Assembly (NCBI RefSeq): GCF_013265555.1
Contig: NZ_CP041345.1
Coordinates: forward strand, 496,001 to 560,000
Length of the DNA stretch: 64,000 bases
Direction of reading: 5' to 3'
Source of the DNA: Tenuifilum thalassicum
GTDB lineage: Bacteria > Bacteroidota > Bacteroidia > Bacteroidales > Tenuifilaceae
The notes beneath the pieces were generated by a model. That model saw only the letters and a program-made list of their open reading frames with translations. It ran no database searches and had not been told where the DNA came from. A program made the translations under genes and the position numbers. Shown here piece after piece: positions 9,198 through 19,280 of this stretch (positions are counted from its first letter, which is position 1; each line of letters opens with the position of its first letter).

Positions 9198-10199
9198 CTA
9201 AAGGAACTCATGAAGTTTGTTAATCATATTCTTCGAGCCCACAAAAAAGGGAACTCTTTGATGTAACGACTCTGGTTTTATATCGAGTATTCTTTTGGTT
9301 CCATCAGTAGCAGCACCTCCTGCCTGTTCAGCTAAAAAGGCTATTGGGTTGCATTCGTAAATTAGGCGCAACTTACCTTTGGGAGCCGATTGGGTTTTGG
9401 GGTATAAGAATATTCCACCTTTGAGGAGGTTTCTATGGAAATCGGCAACCAGAGAGCCAATATATCGTGAAGAATAGGGTCTATTTGTTTCCTTGTCGCT
9501 TTCTTTGCAATAGTCGATGTATTTTTTTACTCCTTCAGGGAATTGGTGGTAGTTTGCTTCGTTTACTGAATAAATTTTCCCGTTTTCAGGTGTTTGGATA
9601 TTTAGATGCGATAAGCAGAACTCACCAATAGAGGGATCAAGTGTGAAGCCATATACGCCTCGTCCTGTTGTATATACGAGCATGGTTGACGACCCATAAA
9701 CAACATAACCAGCTGCAACCTGTTTGTTTCCTGGTTGTAAAAAGTCTTCAATTGTTGGCTTTGTTCCTCTTGGGCTTATTCTGCGGTATATGCTAAAGAT
9801 TGTTCCAATTGATACGTTTACGTCGATATTTGAGGAGCCGTCAAGTGGATCCATACAAAAGATATAGTTACCATCGCGACTAAGCTCATCGTCCCATGTA
9901 ATTATTTCTTGATCCTCTTCCGAAGCCACGCCACAGCACTCCCTGCTATTTTTTAATGCTTGTACGAATTGCCAGTTGGCCAATAGGTCAAGTTTTTTTT
10001 GCTCTTCGCCTTGAACGTTGATGTTGCCTGCTTCGCCAAGAATGTCAACTAACCCTGCTTTGTTGACTTTTTTGTTCACTAATTTTGCTGCTACACCAAC
10101 ATGGTAAAGTAAGCGTGTGAACTCACCAGTAGCATAAGGAAAATCGGCCTGGCGCTCGATTATGAATTGTGTAAGCGTTTTTACGTTATAGCCAAACAT
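9198..10199 (-). CDS. fbp: Fructose-1,6-bisphosphatase, class I
   Basis: A gluconeogenic phosphatase converting fructose-1,6-bisphosphate to fructose-6-phosphate. Motifs are [12 protein letters not shown] (metal-binding acids), [29 protein letters not shown] (the class I FBPase signature), [23 protein letters not shown] and [25 protein letters not shown]. The length from ATG is 333 residues. The ATG at 10199 ([10 protein letters not shown]) is preferred over TTG at 10214, which would give five extra codons. A promoter-like element and a perfect inverted repeat lie directly upstream, suggesting regulation. It is divergent from the aspartate kinase gene. Confidence 0.96.
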   Translation of the reverse strand: MFGYNVKTLTQFIIERQADFPYATGEFTRLLYHVGVAAKLVNKKVNKAGLVDILGEAGNINVQGEEQKKLDLLANWQFVQALKNSRECCGVASEEDQEIITWDDELSRDGNYIFCMDPLDGSSNIDVNVSIGTIFSIYRRISPRGTKPTIEDFLQPGNKQVAAGYVVYGSSTMLVYTTGRGVYGFTLDPSIGEFCLSHLNIQTPENGKIYSVNEANYHQFPEGVKKYIDYCKESDKETNRPYSSRYIGSLVADFHRNLLKGGIFLYPKTQSAPKGKLRLIYECNPIAFLAEQAGGAATDGTKRILDIKPESLHQRVPFFVGSKNMINKLHEFL

Positions 10200-10223
10200 A
10201 TGAATACTGTTCAAATTTGTGAG

Positions 10224-10260
10224 TAAAATTAGCCATTATTTGATAATTTTCAATTATCAA
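10224..10260 (-). promoter_or_regulatory. fbp promoter overlapped by a perfect inverted repeat
   Basis: On the minus strand TTG (10251-10253), 19 bases and TAATTTTA (10224-10231) match the -33/-7 pattern with one mismatch in the last -7 base. The -33 lies inside a perfect repeat at 10240-10260: arms TTGATAATT and AATTATCAA around a 3-base centre. This arrangement fits a repressor or activator operator. Confidence 0.5.
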
Positions 10261-10353
10261 GCAAATAAAAATACTAAATTTAAAACGTTTGCGATTGGTG
10301 TTATGTGGTTTAAACATAAAACAACCAAGGACCAAACTCTTTTTTATTTTATG

Positions 10354-10361
10354 TAACTTTG
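10354..10361 (+). promoter_or_regulatory. -7 promoter element upstream of aspartate kinase
   Basis: TAACTTTG matches TAnnTTTG. It would give a 5' leader of about 105 bases before the ATG at 10473. No clear -33 is visible and no leader structure was recognised. Confidence 0.4.
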
Positions 10362-10472
10362 AGCAGAATTTATAGAGATAAAATTGGATGCTAGTTCATT
10401 GTTTTGTTTTATTATTTTGTTATATTTTCACTTTATATAAAGGTTATTCTGAACTTAACTTCTTTTTATAAA

Positions 10473-11750
10473 ATGGAACCTTTATTTGTTTTTAAGTTTG
10501 GTGGTGCGTCTGTAAAATCAGCTAAAGCTATTCGTAATCTTGCAGATATTTTACTTAAGCATAGAAATAGGAATTTGGTTGTAGTTATTTCTGCAATGGC
10601 AAAAACCACAAATGCTTTAGAAGATATACTATCAAGGTGGTTTGAAGGAGATGCTGTTGGAATGCAAGAAAGAGTTGATGAACTTGAAAAATTCCATATA
10701 GAGGCAGGACTTGAACTTGTTGATGGTGATGAAAATCATGTTTTAATTTCTGTAATTAAATTGCTTCTAGAACAGCTAAAAAGCCAGCTAAAAGGTAAAC
10801 CGCATAAAAGTTACGATTTTCATTATGACCAAATTGTTTCGTTTGGTGAACTACTTTCAACTCATATTGTTAGCTATTATCTAAACGAAATTGGAATATC
10901 AAACATATTGGTAGATGCTAGAAAGTGTATTATTACTGATACCACCTATCGCGATGGAATTGTTGATGAAGAGACCTCTTCAATTTTATGCCAGAAGGAA
11001 TTTGATTTAGGCAAAGGAAATATTTTTATAACACAAGGTTTTATAGGCGGGACAAAAGTTGGGACAACAACAACACTTGGTAGAGAGGGTTCTGATTATA
11101 CTGCCGCCATATTAGCCAATTTACTTAATGCAAAAGACGTTACAATATGGAAGGATGTGGAGGGTGTTCTTAATGCCGATCCTAAAATATTTAGCAATAC
11201 TCAGAAACTTGATAAAATTTCATATCAAGAAGCGATTGAATTGGCCTATAGTGGTGCTCAGGTAATTCATCCCAAAACCATTAAACCTCTTCAAAACAAA
11301 GGAATACCTTTGTATGTTAAGTCCTTTATCAATCCAGATGCCGCTGGAACTGTAATTATCAATAATGATAATGTTGGAAAATTGCCACCAATTTTGATAC
11401 TAAAAAGAAATCAGGTCCTTATATCGCTTTCGCCACGAGATTTCTCTTTTGTGATTGAGGATTGCCTTAGTAAAATTTTTGCTATTTTATACAAGCACCG
11501 AGTAAAGGTAAATATGATTCACAACTCTGCCATCAGTTTCACTGTTTGTGTTGATTATGATAAAATTAGGTTTGAGAGGGCGCAGGAAGAGCTAAAGGAA
11601 GAGTTTTCAGTTCGATATAATTCTGGTCTTGAACTATTAACAGTAAGGCATTATACTCATGAAATAATTGAAGAGATTGCAAAGAAAAATGTAATTTACT
11701 TACAACAAAGAACAAGATCAACTGCAAGATTTGTAATTGACCGATTATAA
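10473..11750 (+). CDS. lysC: Aspartate kinase, monofunctional
   Basis: The enzyme phosphorylates aspartate, opening the pathway to lysine, threonine and methionine. From ATG the protein starts MEPLFVFKFGGASVKSAKAI (the KFGGxS nucleotide/substrate motif) and contains FITQGFIGGTKVGTTTTLGREGSDYTAAI and IWKDVEGVLNADPKIF, all typical of aspartokinase. The C-terminal 120 residues (LISLSPRDFSF... and SAISFTVCVDYD) form ACT-type regulatory sequence. The length is 425 residues with no homoserine dehydrogenase domain attached. The longer open frame begins 23 codons upstream without homology, so the ATG at 10473 is used. Confidence 0.94.
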   Translation: MEPLFVFKFGGASVKSAKAIRNLADILLKHRNRNLVVVISAMAKTTNALEDILSRWFEGDAVGMQERVDELEKFHIEAGLELVDGDENHVLISVIKLLLEQLKSQLKGKPHKSYDFHYDQIVSFGELLSTHIVSYYLNEIGISNILVDARKCIITDTTYRDGIVDEETSSILCQKEFDLGKGNIFITQGFIGGTKVGTTTTLGREGSDYTAAILANLLNAKDVTIWKDVEGVLNADPKIFSNTQKLDKISYQEAIELAYSGAQVIHPKTIKPLQNKGIPLYVKSFINPDAAGTVIINNDNVGKLPPILILKRNQVLISLSPRDFSFVIEDCLSKIFAILYKHRVKVNMIHNSAISFTVCVDYDKIRFERAQEELKEEFSVRYNSGLELLTVRHYTHEIIEEIAKKNVIYLQQRTRSTARFVIDRL

Positions 11751-11754
11751 TTCT

Positions 11755-11762
11755 TAATTTTG
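11755..11762 (+). promoter_or_regulatory. -7 element upstream of the response-regulator gene
   Basis: TAATTTTG matches TAnnTTTG. It lies five bases after the lysC stop and about 62 bases before the response-regulator ATG. Confidence 0.45.
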
Positions 11763-11823
11763 ATAAAAGTTGTTTGATAATCGTTTTACAATTTGTATTT
11801 TTAATAAATATTTCTTAACTTAA

Positions 11824-12699
11824 ATGGGGTTTAATAAAATACTTGTTTTAGACGATGATCAGTCGGCATTAAGGATGCTTTTTAAAATATTGTATGCCGA
11901 AGGTTATGAGGTATTTACAACGGTAAACAGTAACAATATTCTAACTTTAGCCTTAAAGTATAAGCCATCGCTCATAATTACCGATTGGGATATGCCTGGT
12001 TTCAATGGTTTGGAAGTTGTTAAAGCTATAAGAAGTAACAATCAGACAAAGAATATACCTGTACTAATGTATACTGGCAAGTTAACTTCGGTAAACGATT
12101 TAAAAACAGCTCTTGATGCAGGGGCTAACGATTTTCTTAGAAAGCCTGCCGATGAAATTGAAATATTAGCTAGAGTAAAGTCGCAAATTCTTTATTACAA
12201 AAGTTTAGTTCAGGTTATTGAACTGGAGAAGAAAATATCGGAGGTTAAGATAAATGGTTTAAAAAATGAACTTGAGGAAAGTAAGAGTCAACTAATTAGC
12301 ACAAAAATAAAGCTTCTAAATTCAATTCGAAAACAAGAAAATTTACTAAATAAGATTGAAGAGTTAAAAAAAGTAGTATCTGAAAGGAACATTGTATTCA
12401 TCGATTCATTACTGTCTGAGATGAAATCGTTTGATATTGAGGAGCGTTGGAGGGAGTATGAGATTGTATTTTCAAAGCTTAACTCCAAATTCCTCGATAA
12501 TTTAGGGAAAACACACCCAGAACTTACCCCGAACGAGCGTAGAATGTGCATATATATTCGATCAAGTTTAAGCAATAAGGACATAGCTGCAATTACCTTA
12601 CTTTCACCGGATACAATTAAAAAGGCGAAATATCGGCTCAAAAAGAAGTTAGTCCCTTCCGGGAACAAGGAGTTAGATGAATATATTCATTCACTATAA
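11824..12699 (+). CDS. Response regulator: REC, coiled coil, LuxR-like HTH
   Basis: A 291-residue regulator. The REC domain spans residues 1-125, with the acidic pocket LVLDDDQ, phospho-acceptor Asp in IITDWDMPGFNG, Thr in VLMYTGK and Lys in FLRKPADE. A long coiled coil follows (about 135-195). The C-terminal helix-turn-helix (about 225-285) reads LTPNERRMCIYIRSSLSNKDIAAITLLSPDTIKKAKYRLKKKL, the Bacteroidota variant of a LuxR-type HTH usually found in TPR-containing regulators. The stop overlaps the start of the sensor kinase gene by one base, so the two are a cognate pair. Its position just upstream of the surface-adhesin cluster suggests, without proof, that it controls that cluster. Confidence 0.88.
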   Translation: MGFNKILVLDDDQSALRMLFKILYAEGYEVFTTVNSNNILTLALKYKPSLIITDWDMPGFNGLEVVKAIRSNNQTKNIPVLMYTGKLTSVNDLKTALDAGANDFLRKPADEIEILARVKSQILYYKSLVQVIELEKKISEVKINGLKNELEESKSQLISTKIKLLNSIRKQENLLNKIEELKKVVSERNIVFIDSLLSEMKSFDIEERWREYEIVFSKLNSKFLDNLGKTHPELTPNERRMCIYIRSSLSNKDIAAITLLSPDTIKKAKYRLKKKLVPSGNKELDEYIHSL

Positions 12700-14744
12700 T
12701 GAAAAAGAAATTTATAGTCCTAGCCCTTGGTTTAGCATTGTTCATGCTTAATAAGGTACGGGCACAATACCCCGGCAAAACTTTACTAAAAGTTGCAGAA
12801 CACTACTTCCCCGCAAGCATTGACTCTGCAAAGTTTTATGCCAAACAGGCATACCGCTATTTTGAGAGTAAGAACGACACGTTAGGCTTAATTGATGCAT
12901 CGCACACATTACTAAAAATTTACAAGGCAAAGGCAAATGTCGATTCGGCTAAGCTTTATGGCTATTTGGCCATTGAGCTGTCAGAGAAGATAAATGATTT
13001 ACCCAACCTAATACTTAGCTATATTGAGATTGGCGAATTTTCTCGGTCTATTTATCGAAACGATATTTCGGATAAGTATGTAAAAGAAGGAATTCGAATA
13101 TCACTCAAAGAAAAAATTTACGAGCATTTGCCTTATGCTTACAATAGATTGGCGGCCATATACTTTGAAAAGTTTTTTGATAAAAACCTGGCCAAGGATT
13201 CTTCGTATCTTACACAGGCGCTGAGCTTTATAGATTCATCCTTTTACTGGGCAGGAAAGTTAAATGATTCCACCTACAACTGCAGTAATGCCAATATAAA
13301 GGGAACCTTACTGGTACACCTTGGAAGCATTGATTCAGGCATTGAGCAATTGAAGCAGGCCGAGGAACTTGCTAAACGAGAGAAGAATTTTGGAGAATAC
13401 CCCTATATACTCATGAACCTTGCAGAATCCTATCGGCGTATGGGAAACATAAAGTTTCAGGAGAAATATTTGCTCCAAGCCGCACATCTGGTTGATAGCA
13501 TTAACTATCAGGAGGGACAATGGTTCGTTTATCAGAGACTATTTTCCAAGTACAGAAGGGAAAAGAACTTTAAAAAAGCCCTGGATGTACATCTGGTTAT
13601 TGATAGCTTAGAAGCTGCTGCACTGAAAAAGAATTCCAACAGAAAGATGAAGGAGTTCAAGGTAGAGGTTGAGAGCCAACATAATAAGCAACTTCTAGAG
13701 TATCAAAAAAGAGAGATTGTTCAGCAGCATAAAATCATTCTTCTGCTCGCATCAATCTTTATATTGCTAGCAGTATTTGTAATTATTCTTTTTAGGCTTT
13801 ATAGAAAAAATGTTAGGCAGAAGCACTCCCTTGAGAAAAAGAATGCTGACATTGAGAGGTTACTTAAGTTTCAGGAGAGCTTTAGAAACATGATTATACA
13901 TGATATTAAAAACCCATTAAGTCAAATTCTTTATCTATCAAGCAACAACATTATAGACAATGCAGCGCGTCGTATCCTTTCGCTTGTAAACAACATTCTT
14001 GACCTATCAAAGTATGAATCTGGTAAATTCACAATATCGCCTCAATGGGTTGAAACTAGTGAATTACTTGCCAGTATTAAACAAAACATGCAGGTTCTTT
14101 TTGACCTGAAAAACTTAAAGGTCGATATACATTATACCTGCAAAGAGTTATATGTTGATAAGGATGTGATAACCAGGGTAATAGAAAATATTTTGAATAA
14201 TGCCATACGGTTTTCTCCTGTTGGTGAGAGAATAAAAGTAGATGTTGACTTGGATGATGCATACAACGAGGCTACGATTTCAATAGTTAACTGGGGACCT
14301 CAAATTCCGGATGATGAGATGCCCCGAATATTTGAGTTTTACTCCCGATGCAACGATGGTAGTATTCAGAACTATAGGCCAACAGGACTTGGATTATCGT
14401 TTTGTAAAATGGCCGTTGAGGCTCACGGTTTTAAAATATTTGCTGAAAACTTAAATTCTGGCGGAGTTCGGTTTTGGTTTAAGGTAACCGCAAGAATCCT
14501 AGTCGATTCTCATTGCAAAGATAATTCAATCATTTTAACCTTTAGAGAGCAGGTTATCATTAGGCCTTACTTGGAAAGGTTACATGAAATAGGTGTAAAT
14601 GAAACCTCTCGCATTATGAGTATTATTGAAAAAATTCCAGGAGGTGCAAATATTGACATATGGAAACAACAGCTAGAGAATGCTATTTTTAATTCCGATA
14701 CAGAAGCATATACCAAGCTAATTTCACTTAATATAGTCCCCTAA
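12699..14744 (+). CDS. TPR-containing sensor histidine kinase
   Basis: A 681-residue membrane kinase. A signal peptide (about 1-22, ending RAQ) is followed by a periplasmic TPR-like helical region (about 30-330), a transmembrane helix around 345-367 (IILLLASIFILLAVFVIILF), a HisKA domain with H-box FRNMIIHDIKNPLSQ and a HATPase domain (NNAIRFSP and GLGLSFCKMAVEAHG). After the ATPase there is an extra ~85-residue helical tail with no recognised domain. The gene overlaps the response regulator by one base. The periplasmic TPR array suggests sensing of an envelope protein or peptide ligand rather than a small cytoplasmic metabolite (inference). Confidence 0.88.
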   Translation: MKKKFIVLALGLALFMLNKVRAQYPGKTLLKVAEHYFPASIDSAKFYAKQAYRYFESKNDTLGLIDASHTLLKIYKAKANVDSAKLYGYLAIELSEKINDLPNLILSYIEIGEFSRSIYRNDISDKYVKEGIRISLKEKIYEHLPYAYNRLAAIYFEKFFDKNLAKDSSYLTQALSFIDSSFYWAGKLNDSTYNCSNANIKGTLLVHLGSIDSGIEQLKQAEELAKREKNFGEYPYILMNLAESYRRMGNIKFQEKYLLQAAHLVDSINYQEGQWFVYQRLFSKYRREKNFKKALDVHLVIDSLEAAALKKNSNRKMKEFKVEVESQHNKQLLEYQKREIVQQHKIILLLASIFILLAVFVIILFRLYRKNVRQKHSLEKKNADIERLLKFQESFRNMIIHDIKNPLSQILYLSSNNIIDNAARRILSLVNNILDLSKYESGKFTISPQWVETSELLASIKQNMQVLFDLKNLKVDIHYTCKELYVDKDVITRVIENILNNAIRFSPVGERIKVDVDLDDAYNEATISIVNWGPQIPDDEMPRIFEFYSRCNDGSIQNYRPTGLGLSFCKMAVEAHGFKIFAENLNSGGVRFWFKVTARILVDSHCKDNSIILTFREQVIIRPYLERLHEIGVNETSRIMSIIEKIPGGANIDIWKQQLENAIFNSDTEAYTKLISLNIVP

Positions 14745-14765
14745 AATGGAGCGTGTTAATCTGCT

Positions 14766-14807
14766 CTTTGCGCAAAGCTAATTCTGTCACTCCTAAAAGT
14801 AGTTTTG
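14766..14807 (+). promoter_or_regulatory. Palindrome plus -7 element upstream of the adhesin cluster
   Basis: A perfect 12-base palindrome CTTTGCGCAAAG (14766-14777) lies 22 bases before TAGTTTTG (14800-14807), an exact TAnnTTTG. The implied leader to the ATG at 14918 is about 105 bases. The palindrome could be an operator for the cluster. Confidence 0.45.
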
Positions 14808-14917
14808 TCATGCAATAACATTCATTTATCAAAGTTGGCCTGCCTGTCCACCTTTTGTCCACCGCTATAATTTTCCCTTGGCTTTTAATAGGGGTAGCTT
14901 TACAAAAAATTATTATC

Positions 14918-17900
14918 ATGAATGTAAAGCGCACACTTTTTATTCTGGTATCTTTATTTTTCACCTCTCAGGTAAAAGCAACCCTCGACAATGTCGGTTG
15001 GAGCAGTTCATTTTCAGGTTTCCCCGGAGTAGGGGGAACTGTTTACGCTCAACTTCTAGCACCTGATGGTAAGCTATACGTTGCAGGTGATTTCAAAACA
15101 GCGGGTGGTATAAATGTGAGCAACATTGCATGTTGGGATGGATCAACATGGACACCCTTAGCCGATGGCCTAAATGGACCTGCTTATGCTTTGGCAATGG
15201 ATGCACAGGGCAATATTTATGCTGGTGGAAGTTTTACCCAGGCTTCTGGTTTAACGGTAAATCACGTTGCAAAATGGAATGGTTCTTCGTGGCAGACCAT
15301 AGGCGATGGGACTAACGGAACGGTTTATGCAATCACTGTTGACGGTAGTAACAATGTATATGTAGGGGGAGGTTTTACAACGGCAGGAACAACCGAAGCA
15401 AATAGAATTGCAAGGTGGAATGGTTCTGGTTGGAAAAATGTTGGAACAGGCTTAAACGCTACTGTTTACTCTTTACTGCTAGCCTCAAATGGTAAATTGT
15501 ATGTAGGTGGTTCGTTTACAAGTGCCGGTTACACTACAGCTAAAAGAATTGCTGTTTGGTCTGGTTATAGCTGGGAAATGGTTGGAACTACCGGTGCCGA
15601 CAATACTGTGCGGTCAATAATTGAGGATGCAACTGGAAATATATATGTGGCTGGAGATTTTACCGATATTGATGGAGCTGCCATAAACCGTGTTGCTAAA
15701 TGGAATGGCACTAATTGGAGTTCAGTTGGCAATGGATTTAACGATGCTGTTTATTCCATTCAGCTTACTTCTGATGGTATGCTCTGGGCTGGCGGCTATT
15801 TTACACAGAGTGGCACAAGTAGTGTGAACAGAATAGCCTACTATTCTAGTGGTTCATGGAAAACGTTTGGCGAGGGTGCCAATGGCAATGTTTACAGTCT
15901 ATGTAAGTCGGGTTCAAGTATTTATGCGGGTGGAAGCTTTACCCTTATTAACAATACCCCTGTTGCAAATATTGCATTATATAATGGCTCTTTATGGAAT
16001 AAACTTGGTGTTACCGATAATGGTATGAACGCAGCTGTAAATGCAATTGCAATTGATAATAACGGTAATGTGATTTATGGTGGTGAGTTTACTTCTGCCA
16101 AAGGGAATTTAAGAAAATTTGTTACCATCTGGGACGGCACTAGCTTTTTAGATTTAATAGGTGGATTAAATGGAAAGATAAATGCAATCTGCGTTAATGC
16201 AACCGATAATAAAATTTATGTTGGAGGAAGTTTCTCGATTGCTGGCTCTGTCTCTGCTAATAACATTGCTGTTTGGAATGGTTCATCTTGGCAAGCTCTA
16301 GGTTCAGGGCTAAATGGCGATGTTCTTGCCCTGAAACTTGACGAGTCGGGTAACCTACTGGTTGGAGGTGATTTTACAATAGCTGGGGGGGTAGCTGCAA
16401 ATAGAATTGCAAAGTGGAATGGAGTATCATGGAGCGCTTTGGGCAGCGGATTTAATGCCGAGGTTAGAGATATTGAAGTTTATAACTCCACCATTTATGC
16501 TGCTGGAAACTTCACCACTTCGGGTTCTACGTTGATTAAATATTTTGCTAAGTGGAACGGTTCTGCCTGGGAGCCAGTTGGATCTGGTACTAATGGGCCT
16601 GTTTATACCTTACATAACGAGTCGAACATGCTTTTTATAGGAGGTAACTTTACCTCTATTTCCGGGGTAAATGCAAAATACATTGCAACCTACGATGGAA
16701 GTGCATTTAATGAGTTTGAAAATGGTTCAAACGGACCTGTTCGGGTAATTTCTTCCGATAAGCACAAATTCATATATGTTGGTGGTGATTTTACTACGGT
16801 TGATAACCTAACTGCTAACCGAATAGCCCGATGGAATGGTACAAGTTGGCAAAGCCTTGGTAGTGGTCTAAATGGCTCGGTGAAGGCATTGGCAGTTAGC
16901 TATGAAGGAAACCTTTATGTGGGTGGCGATTTTACAGTAGCAGGAGAGAATAGTTCAACCTATACGGCTACATATACATTCAACCCGGTTCTTAAAGTAC
17001 TGGGTAATAGCTTATATATACCCGATAACTCAACAAGTACTTCTGCAGATGATAGCACCCACTTTGGAGATATTGATGCTTGCCATACAAAGAAAAAGGT
17101 AAGCTATAAGCTTGCCAATATTGGCGATTGGATTATTTATGTTACAAGTACCGATATACTCGATGCCACAAATCCTGGAGATAAGGATTATTTTCGGATA
17201 GTTGAATCCCCTACGTCAATTCTACCTTACGATACCGCTACCCTTAAGGTAGAGTTTGGAATCTCGGAGAAAGCGCTTCGCGAAGCCAAGATTGCTATTA
17301 ACTCCGATGCAAGCAATGCAAGTGTTTACGATTATTACATTACCGCTAATGCTATTGACACCATAAAGCCTACCTTTACAAAGCAGGATAAAGATGTTGT
17401 TCTTAATGTTAACGGACAGGCTAGCATTGTAAATTCCGATTTGGTTACTTCTTCATCCGATTATTGTGGAGTAAACTCCATAACGCTCAGCCGATATGGT
17501 TTTGACTGTCTGGATGTAACGTCAAATCCAATACCAGTTAGGATTGATGTGGAAGATATAAACGGTAATGTAACTACCGATACTGCATTTGTTAATGTTA
17601 TCGATGATGTAGTACCAGTTCTTGATGTGGTATCTCAAAAAGATATTTACCTTGATGAGAACGGAAATGCAACGTTAAAACCTTCAGATATAGTTAATTC
17701 TATTATAGATAACTGTGCTGTAGATACTCTTTTATCATTAAGCAATTTTACATGCACCGATGCTGGTTTAACAAAGGAAGTTACAGTTACTGCTACCGAT
17801 AAGTATGGAAATTCAGATTCAAAATCTGTTCAAATTAACGTTATAGATACCATTAAGCCCATTATAACTTTACAAGATATTAGTATCTATTTCGATGAAG

Positions 17901-19276
17901 AGGGAATTGCAAAACTCACTCGAGACGATGTTAACGATAAGATAACCGACAATTGTTCGGTTGATAATGTTGAATTTTCGCAATCGGAATTTAGCTGTTC
18001 TGAGGCTGGATTAATTGTAGTTAATGTAACGGCAACCGATCCTTCGGGTAATTCAAGGGTAAAACCAATTAATGTTTCGGTTGCAGATACTATTAAGCCT
18101 AGCCTTACCACAAAACCGGCAACCATTGCTCTTGACCAGAATGGTAATACTATTCTGAAAGCAAAAGATGTGGTGGAACTCGCTAGCGATAACTGTTCCA
18201 TTGCCGATACAGTTTTGTCAAAATCCACATTTAGTTGCTCCGATATTGGTGTTAACAGCATAATGGTTACACTAACCGATATTAGCGGTAATATCAGGCA
18301 AAGTTCTGTGGATGTTACTATTGTTGATACGTTACCTCCAAGCATTGGAAGTTTACCCGATGTAACAGACCAATGTATGGTTGAACTAACCATACCGGAA
18401 GCAATAGATAATTGCGGCCAAACAGTTCAAGGGCAAACTACAGATCCGCTAACGTATAGCACCGAGGGCGATTATGTTGTTACCTGGACATTCACCGATG
18501 CTTTAGGAAATGTTACCACCCGCAATCAGAAGGTTTTTATCCACGATAATATTGCTCCGGTTCCAGTTAAAGAAAATCTTGATAAAATTGAAGCGCCTTG
18601 CTATTTTGAGTTTACCACAAAACCACAAGCTATTGACAACTGTGTGGGTGAAGTTGAGGCAACTACAACCGATCCGCTAATTTATGAGCTCCCAGGCGAC
18701 TTTTTGATAACCTGGACTTATACCGATGCGCAAGATAACAGCTCGCAACAAGCACAAGAACTTACCGTGGTTAACGACTACCCAGTTGCAATTGTCAGGG
18801 ATATTGAGGTGATGCTCAATGTTGATGGATATGCTTCTATAGAGGTTTCAGATATCGACCACGGTTCATATGATGATTGCCAGCTTGCTTCAATGGTATT
18901 AGATAAAACAGAATTTACATTAAATGATCTTGGCGATAATACGATAACCCTTTCGGTTACCGATAACGTTGGACAAACCACATATGCTCAGGCAAATGTT
19001 CATGTTGTCAAGTACCCTGACTTACTGATTCCTAATATTATAACCCCCAACAACGATGGGTATAACGATAAATGGGAAATAACCGGAGTAGATCATCTAA
19101 GAGATTATAACCTTTATATCTATAATCAGGCCGGAACTTTGGTTTACTCCTCTGAGCGTTACAATAATGAGTGGGATGGTACTAAAAATGGGTCCTATTT
19201 GCCTAAAGGTACATACTACTACTTCTTTATCAATGGAAATAAGAAAATTACCGGATACATAAACTTAATCAGGTAG
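14918..19276 (+). CDS. Secreted propeller/adhesin with type B T9SS sorting domain (CHU_C)
   Basis: A 1,452-residue secreted protein. Domains in order: signal peptide (MNVKRTLFILVSLFFTSQVKA); 14 propeller-like repeats of about 45 residues, consensus GGxFT..G....N.IA.WNG..W...G.G.NG (about 40-680); an ASH/Hydin-like beta domain (about 690-810); several Cys-containing HYR/Ig-like repeats, each beginning DTIKP or similar (about 811-1365); and a C-terminal CHU_C domain (IPNIITPNNDGYNDKWEI... to GYINLIR). CHU_C is the type B signal used by the type IX system in gliding and adhesin proteins such as SprB. The next gene, four bases downstream, is a PorP/SprF protein, the usual partner. The start at 14918 is chosen because the signal peptide begins there. 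Ligand unknown. Confidence 0.85.
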   Translation: MNVKRTLFILVSLFFTSQVKATLDNVGWSSSFSGFPGVGGTVYAQLLAPDGKLYVAGDFKTAGGINVSNIACWDGSTWTPLADGLNGPAYALAMDAQGNIYAGGSFTQASGLTVNHVAKWNGSSWQTIGDGTNGTVYAITVDGSNNVYVGGGFTTAGTTEANRIARWNGSGWKNVGTGLNATVYSLLLASNGKLYVGGSFTSAGYTTAKRIAVWSGYSWEMVGTTGADNTVRSIIEDATGNIYVAGDFTDIDGAAINRVAKWNGTNWSSVGNGFNDAVYSIQLTSDGMLWAGGYFTQSGTSSVNRIAYYSSGSWKTFGEGANGNVYSLCKSGSSIYAGGSFTLINNTPVANIALYNGSLWNKLGVTDNGMNAAVNAIAIDNNGNVIYGGEFTSAKGNLRKFVTIWDGTSFLDLIGGLNGKINAICVNATDNKIYVGGSFSIAGSVSANNIAVWNGSSWQALGSGLNGDVLALKLDESGNLLVGGDFTIAGGVAANRIAKWNGVSWSALGSGFNAEVRDIEVYNSTIYAAGNFTTSGSTLIKYFAKWNGSAWEPVGSGTNGPVYTLHNESNMLFIGGNFTSISGVNAKYIATYDGSAFNEFENGSNGPVRVISSDKHKFIYVGGDFTTVDNLTANRIARWNGTSWQSLGSGLNGSVKALAVSYEGNLYVGGDFTVAGENSSTYTATYTFNPVLKVLGNSLYIPDNSTSTSADDSTHFGDIDACHTKKKVSYKLANIGDWIIYVTSTDILDATNPGDKDYFRIVESPTSILPYDTATLKVEFGISEKALREAKIAINSDASNASVYDYYITANAIDTIKPTFTKQDKDVVLNVNGQASIVNSDLVTSSSDYCGVNSITLSRYGFDCLDVTSNPIPVRIDVEDINGNVTTDTAFVNVIDDVVPVLDVVSQKDIYLDENGNATLKPSDIVNSIIDNCAVDTLLSLSNFTCTDAGLTKEVTVTATDKYGNSDSKSVQINVIDTIKPIITLQDISIYFDEEGIAKLTRDDVNDKITDNCSVDNVEFSQSEFSCSEAGLIVVNVTATDPSGNSRVKPINVSVADTIKPSLTTKPATIALDQNGNTILKAKDVVELASDNCSIADTVLSKSTFSCSDIGVNSIMVTLTDISGNIRQSSVDVTIVDTLPPSIGSLPDVTDQCMVELTIPEAIDNCGQTVQGQTTDPLTYSTEGDYVVTWTFTDALGNVTTRNQKVFIHDNIAPVPVKENLDKIEAPCYFEFTTKPQAIDNCVGEVEATTTDPLIYELPGDFLITWTYTDAQDNSSQQAQELTVVNDYPVAIVRDIEVMLNVDGYASIEVSDIDHGSYDDCQLASMVLDKTEFTLNDLGDNTITLSVTDNVGQTTYAQANVHVVKYPDLLIPNIITPNNDGYNDKWEITGVDHLRDYNLYIYNQAGTLVYSSERYNNEWDGTKNGSYLPKGTYYYFFINGNKKITGYINLIR
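15040..16960 (+). repeat. 14 tandem ~135-bp repeats encoding propeller units
   Basis: The region encodes 14 copies of a ~45-residue unit marked by [AVIY]GG[DSGN]F[TS] and a WNG..W pair. Copies are diverged at the DNA level and the last is degenerate, so this is old protein repetition rather than recent DNA duplication. Confidence 0.8.
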
Positions 19277-19280
19277 CAAT

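Noticed and set aside
12288-12668. Minus-strand open frame of 126 codons inside the response-regulator gene
   Set aside because: It is opposite a well-supported coding frame and shows no recognisable protein features.
17887-18393. Minus-strand open frame of 168 codons inside the adhesin gene
   Set aside because: It is a shadow of the sense frame in a repetitive Ser/Thr-rich region, with no independent start signals.
14918-19276. Propeller repeats as a CRISPR-like or recent DNA repeat array
   Set aside because: Repeats are conserved as protein, diverged as DNA, with no spacers; they are structural protein repeats.
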